From contig NZ_BJZV01000029.1 in assembly GCF_007992215.1 (NCBI RefSeq), forward strand, positions 1 to 47,607: DNA of 47,607 nucleotides, written 5' to 3'. This DNA comes from Methylobacterium gnaphalii. Lineage in GTDB: Bacteria; Pseudomonadota; Alphaproteobacteria; Rhizobiales; Beijerinckiaceae. Below, piece after piece: positions 45,721 to 47,607 of this stretch (its first letter is position 1; every line of letters begins with the position of its first letter). The notes beneath the pieces are model-generated. The model searched no databases. It had not been told where the DNA came from and saw only the letters and a program-made list of their open reading frames with translations. Both the position numbers and the translations under genes were made by a program.

Positions 45721-45855
45721 TTAGGCGGAGAGCTTCTTGCGGCCGTGGGCGCGGCGGGCAGCGATGACCTTACGGCCGCCAGCGGTCGCCATGCGCGCAC
45801 GGAAGCCGTGACGGCGCTTCCGGACGAGCTTGCTCGGCTGATAGGTTCTCTTCAT
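45721..45855 (-). CDS. rpmH: 50S ribosomal protein L34
   Basis: 44-residue very basic protein: MKRTYQPSKLVRKRRHG, then RMATAGGRKVIAARRAHGRK and the end KLSA. It matches L34 over its full length. It is the first gene of the minus-strand run rpmH-rnpA-yidC-engB, with its promoter presumably in 45856-46030. Confidence 0.97.
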   Translation of the reverse strand: MKRTYQPSKLVRKRRHGFRARMATAGGRKVIAARRAHGRKKLSA

Positions 45856-45951
45856 GACGTGAACTCCGGGCGACGGGACGGCGGTCCAAGCGGCGCCTAG
45901 GCGCGCTGAGGACAGGTCCGTCCATTAACGATGTGTCGGCAAGCGCAAAGA

Positions 45952-45967
45952 GCGCCCACGAGGGCGC
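45952..45967. terminator. Small hairpin between the acetyltransferase and rpmH
   Basis: GCGCCC, ACGA, GGGCGC: a 6-bp perfect stem about 65 bp beyond the acetyltransferase stop. No T-run; termination is a guess. Confidence 0.3.
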
Positions 45968-46030
45968 CGCATCACTTGGCGCGGGCTTATGGCGGATGGC
46001 CTTCTCCGAGTCAATTCGCGGGAGTGCAAT

Positions 46031-46597
46031 CTAGTCCTGGCTCTGCTTCCTGAGCAGCCTCGCTGGATTGCCGGCAACAATCGTTCCGGGGGCAACGTCC
46101 CGCGTCACCACCGAGCCCGCGCCGATCACCGCGTCGTCACCTACGGTGACGCCCGGTACGATGATGGCACCGCCGCCGATCCAGACGTTACGTCCGATCA
46201 CGACCGGGCGACCAAACTCCAGCCCCGCCCGGCGCGGCTCGGGATCACGCGGATGATCCGCTGCATAGATCTGCACGGCGGGGCCGATTTGGGTGCCATC
46301 GCCGATGCTGACCGAGCAGACGTCGAGAATCACGCAGTTGAAGTTCATGAACGCATTGGCGCCGATGCTGATGTTAAAGCCGTAATCGCAGAAGAACGGC
46401 GGCCGGATCACCGCGTGTGCACCGACATGGGCGAGGCGTTTGACGAGCAATGCGCGGCGTTCCGCGGGCGGAGCCGCTGAGGCCGCGTTGTAGCGGGCCA
46501 TCCATTCCTTGTTGGCTGCGATGTCCGCCTGAATCTCGGGGTCGCTGGGCCGGTAGAGTTCGCCGGCTAGCATCTTCTGCTTCTCGCTCTTGTCCAC
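46031..46597 (-). CDS. Maltose/galactoside O-acetyltransferase family (hexapeptide repeat)
   Basis: 188 residues from a GTG with GGAG upstream. An N-terminal Mac domain (KMLAGELYRPSDPEI) precedes a left-handed beta helix of hexapeptide repeats, with active-site histidine in IYAADHPRDP and the loop VVIGRNVWIGGGAIIVPGVTVGDDAVIGAGS (about residues 130-160). It transfers acetyl from acetyl-CoA to a sugar or related molecule; the acceptor is unknown, and NodL-like roles are possible in this order. Confidence 0.9.
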   Translation of the reverse strand: MDKSEKQKMLAGELYRPSDPEIQADIAANKEWMARYNAASAAPPAERRALLVKRLAHVGAHAVIRPPFFCDYGFNISIGANAFMNFNCVILDVCSVSIGDGTQIGPAVQIYAADHPRDPEPRRAGLEFGRPVVIGRNVWIGGGAIIVPGVTVGDDAVIGAGSVVTRDVAPGTIVAGNPARLLRKQSQD

Positions 46598-46726
46598 GCC
46601 ATCTCCGGTGCCGCTGCCGGGACCAGGGCGGCCCCGTATCTCATAGTGCGGTGGCCAGTCAGGATGACAAGACCGGGAAACGAAGCGGACAGGCACGCTG
46701 AAACGATTGATTAACCTTTCCAGACG

Positions 46727-46807
46727 ATGATCACCACATGTCCAGCCTGCTGGATGTCGAGTGGGTCCTGTCCACTCTGTTTGATGCCTCTCTTTTCGAC
46801 TTCGTGA
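46727..46807 (+). CDS. Possible 26-residue peptide with two CPxC motifs
   Basis: An ATG at 46727 opens a frame of 26 codons reading MITTCPACWM, SSGSCPLC, LMPLFSTS and stopping one base before the terminator stem at 46809. The two CPxC motifs separated by six residues could bind zinc. There is no good ribosome binding site, so the region may instead be a non-coding small RNA ended by that terminator. Confidence 0.25.
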   Translation: MITTCPACWMSSGSCPLCLMPLFSTS

Positions 46808-46808
46808 T

Positions 46809-46834
46809 AGCCGTCCCTTGGGGCGGCTTTTTTT
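46809..46834 (+). terminator. Strong intrinsic terminator without an obvious gene
   Basis: Stem AGCCGTCC / GGGCGGCT (8 bp, one G-T pair), loop CTTG, followed by a run of seven T. It points rightward, yet no annotated plus-strand gene ends here; the neighbour to the left is on the minus strand. It implies a short transcript starting around 46700-46740. Confidence 0.75.
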
Positions 46835-46905
46835 CTTGGGCCTTCCGCCTCACGCGATCGCCCTTGTCCGGGGAGGCATTGCGGCACAGCCGCGCCGTAT
46901 TAACG

Positions 46906-46921
46906 TTAAGCCTCGGTAAAC
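46906..46921 (+). promoter_or_regulatory. Near-consensus CtrA box before rcdA
   Basis: TTAA, GCCTCGG, TAAAC: eight of nine consensus bases of TTAA-N7-TTAAC. It lies 95 bp before the rcdA start. In Caulobacter rcdA is reported to be CtrA-activated, which supports the reading. Confidence 0.5.
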
Positions 46922-47015
46922 GATGCGACGGCTGCGCAATGCGCTAGGTTCGTCTCGTCAGCCCGCGGATTCGCTCGTTCGAGCGACTCCCCCTGGATGG
47001 GCCGCAGGAGGCACG

Positions 47016-47549
47016 ATGACCGGCTTAGATGTCATGTTTCGCGACGAGAACGACTGGGTGAGCTTCGGGGAGACCTACGTCGCCTCTGAGAGCTTCAAGA
47101 CCTTGTTTCGCGACGGCATGACCCTCGTCGAGGAGACCGCAGCCTATCTCGACGGCAACGGCCGCGACGAGTCGCGGGGCGCCTCACGGGAGGCGACGTT
47201 GGCCTATGCCGGCGAGAGCATGCGCCTGACCACGCGGCTGATGCAGATCGCCTCCTGGCTTCTCGTGCAGCGTGCGGTGGCCGAGGGCGAGATCACGCAC
47301 AGTCAGGCCCAGGAAGAGAAGCGCCGCGTGAAGTTGACTGCGTCGGAGACGCGAATGGTGGAGGAGGGCGACGGCTTCGCTTTGCTTCCCGAGCAGCTCC
47401 GGGATCTCGTCGAGCGCTCCCGCCGGCTACACGCTCGCATCCTGCATCTCGACGGCCTTATCGCCGAGGACAGGCCGACACCTCGTCCGATCGAGAGTCC
47501 CGTTGCCGCTCAGCAGGGCCTGCTCCGCTCGGCCTTCGGCGACCTCTGA
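47016..47549 (+). CDS. rcdA: RcdA-like (DUF1465) protein
   Basis: 177 residues, all helical, matching the DUF1465 family whose known member is RcdA of Caulobacter, an adaptor that helps ClpXP degrade the cell-cycle regulator CtrA. Seen are SFGETYVASESFKTLFRDGM, LAYAGESMRLTTRLMQIASWLL and the end of the three-helix bundle at LPEQLRDLVERSRRLHARI. The C-terminal tail (after about 150) is disordered, as in RcdA. The ATG at 47016 has AGGAGG upstream. The family link is recalled, not computed. Confidence 0.82.
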   Translation: MTGLDVMFRDENDWVSFGETYVASESFKTLFRDGMTLVEETAAYLDGNGRDESRGASREATLAYAGESMRLTTRLMQIASWLLVQRAVAEGEITHSQAQEEKRRVKLTASETRMVEEGDGFALLPEQLRDLVERSRRLHARILHLDGLIAEDRPTPRPIESPVAAQQGLLRSAFGDL

Positions 47550-47607
47550 GGAGCGCTCCTGATCGTTGCACCGGTTTGCCGGATCGAGGCCGGTGAGGAA
47601 TGTGAGC

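Noticed and set aside
46738..46947. 69-codon frame upstream of rcdA
   Set aside because: It runs straight through a strong intrinsic terminator (46809-46834), so it is unlikely to be translated as a whole.

Overview
The window reads as chromosomal DNA of an alphaproteobacterium of the order Hyphomicrobiales (Rhizobiales), most likely Methylobacterium or a close relative. The evidence is the very high GC content, the gene families (DUF1465/RcdA, DUF2937, DUF2939, divergent polysaccharide deacetylase, AtoE, a biliverdin phytochrome with a HisKA_2 kinase), familiar gene strings (rpmH-rnpA-yidC-engB; rlmH-envC-ctpA-deacetylase-rppH) and matches to the alphaproteobacterial CtrA box. The genus is an inference from recalled gene order. 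No tRNA, rRNA, CRISPR array, insertion sequence or phage module was recognised.

Layout. 1-694 has no convincing gene. 695-3861 is a two-gene light-sensing unit: a PYP-like PAS domain fused to a complete bacteriophytochrome and HisKA_2 kinase, overlapping a heme oxygenase that would supply biliverdin. 4.0-5.5 kb holds two proteins of unknown function, then leuB (minus) and a GAF-PAS-GGDEF diguanylate cyclase (minus) with a consensus CtrA box in its promoter. 8.6-14.9 kb holds a secreted caspase-fold protein, a polyprenyl synthetase, mtgA, an internally duplicated unknown protein, argG and a DsbA-like isomerase. 15.3-16.6 kb has an oxalate/formate-type MFS transporter behind an AT-rich leader. 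16.9-22.8 kb is the co-directional cell-envelope cluster rlmH, envC, ctpA, polysaccharide deacetylase, rppH and a DUF2939 gene. 22.8-27.8 kb has a small secreted protein, an orphan receiver, a DUF1275 membrane protein, a WD40 protein with a tiny partner, a DUF2937 protein and an O-antigen-ligase-like protein.

28.1-31.5 kb holds a zincin, a HAD pyrimidine nucleotidase, a YihY/BrkB protein and argB. 31.5-42.6 kb is a mixed block: two small proteins, a MOSC protein, clpB, a GT61 glycosyltransferase, an AT-rich probably acquired gene, a protein phosphatase, atoE, a CMD-fold protein and DUF423. It separates argB and the HAD gene from engB, yidC, rnpA and rpmH, which I recall as contiguous in many relatives. 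The right end has an acetyltransferase, a possible small transcript with a strong terminator, and rcdA (DUF1465) behind a near-CtrA box.

Two themes stand out. First, the photoreceptor looks like a Ppr-type PYP-phytochrome hybrid in which the p-coumarate-binding cysteine of the PYP domain is serine and other pocket residues are also changed, while the biliverdin side is intact. Second, CtrA-like sites lie in front of a diguanylate cyclase, a 69-residue unknown protein, the deacetylase and rcdA, so parts of the window probably belong to the cell-cycle regulon.
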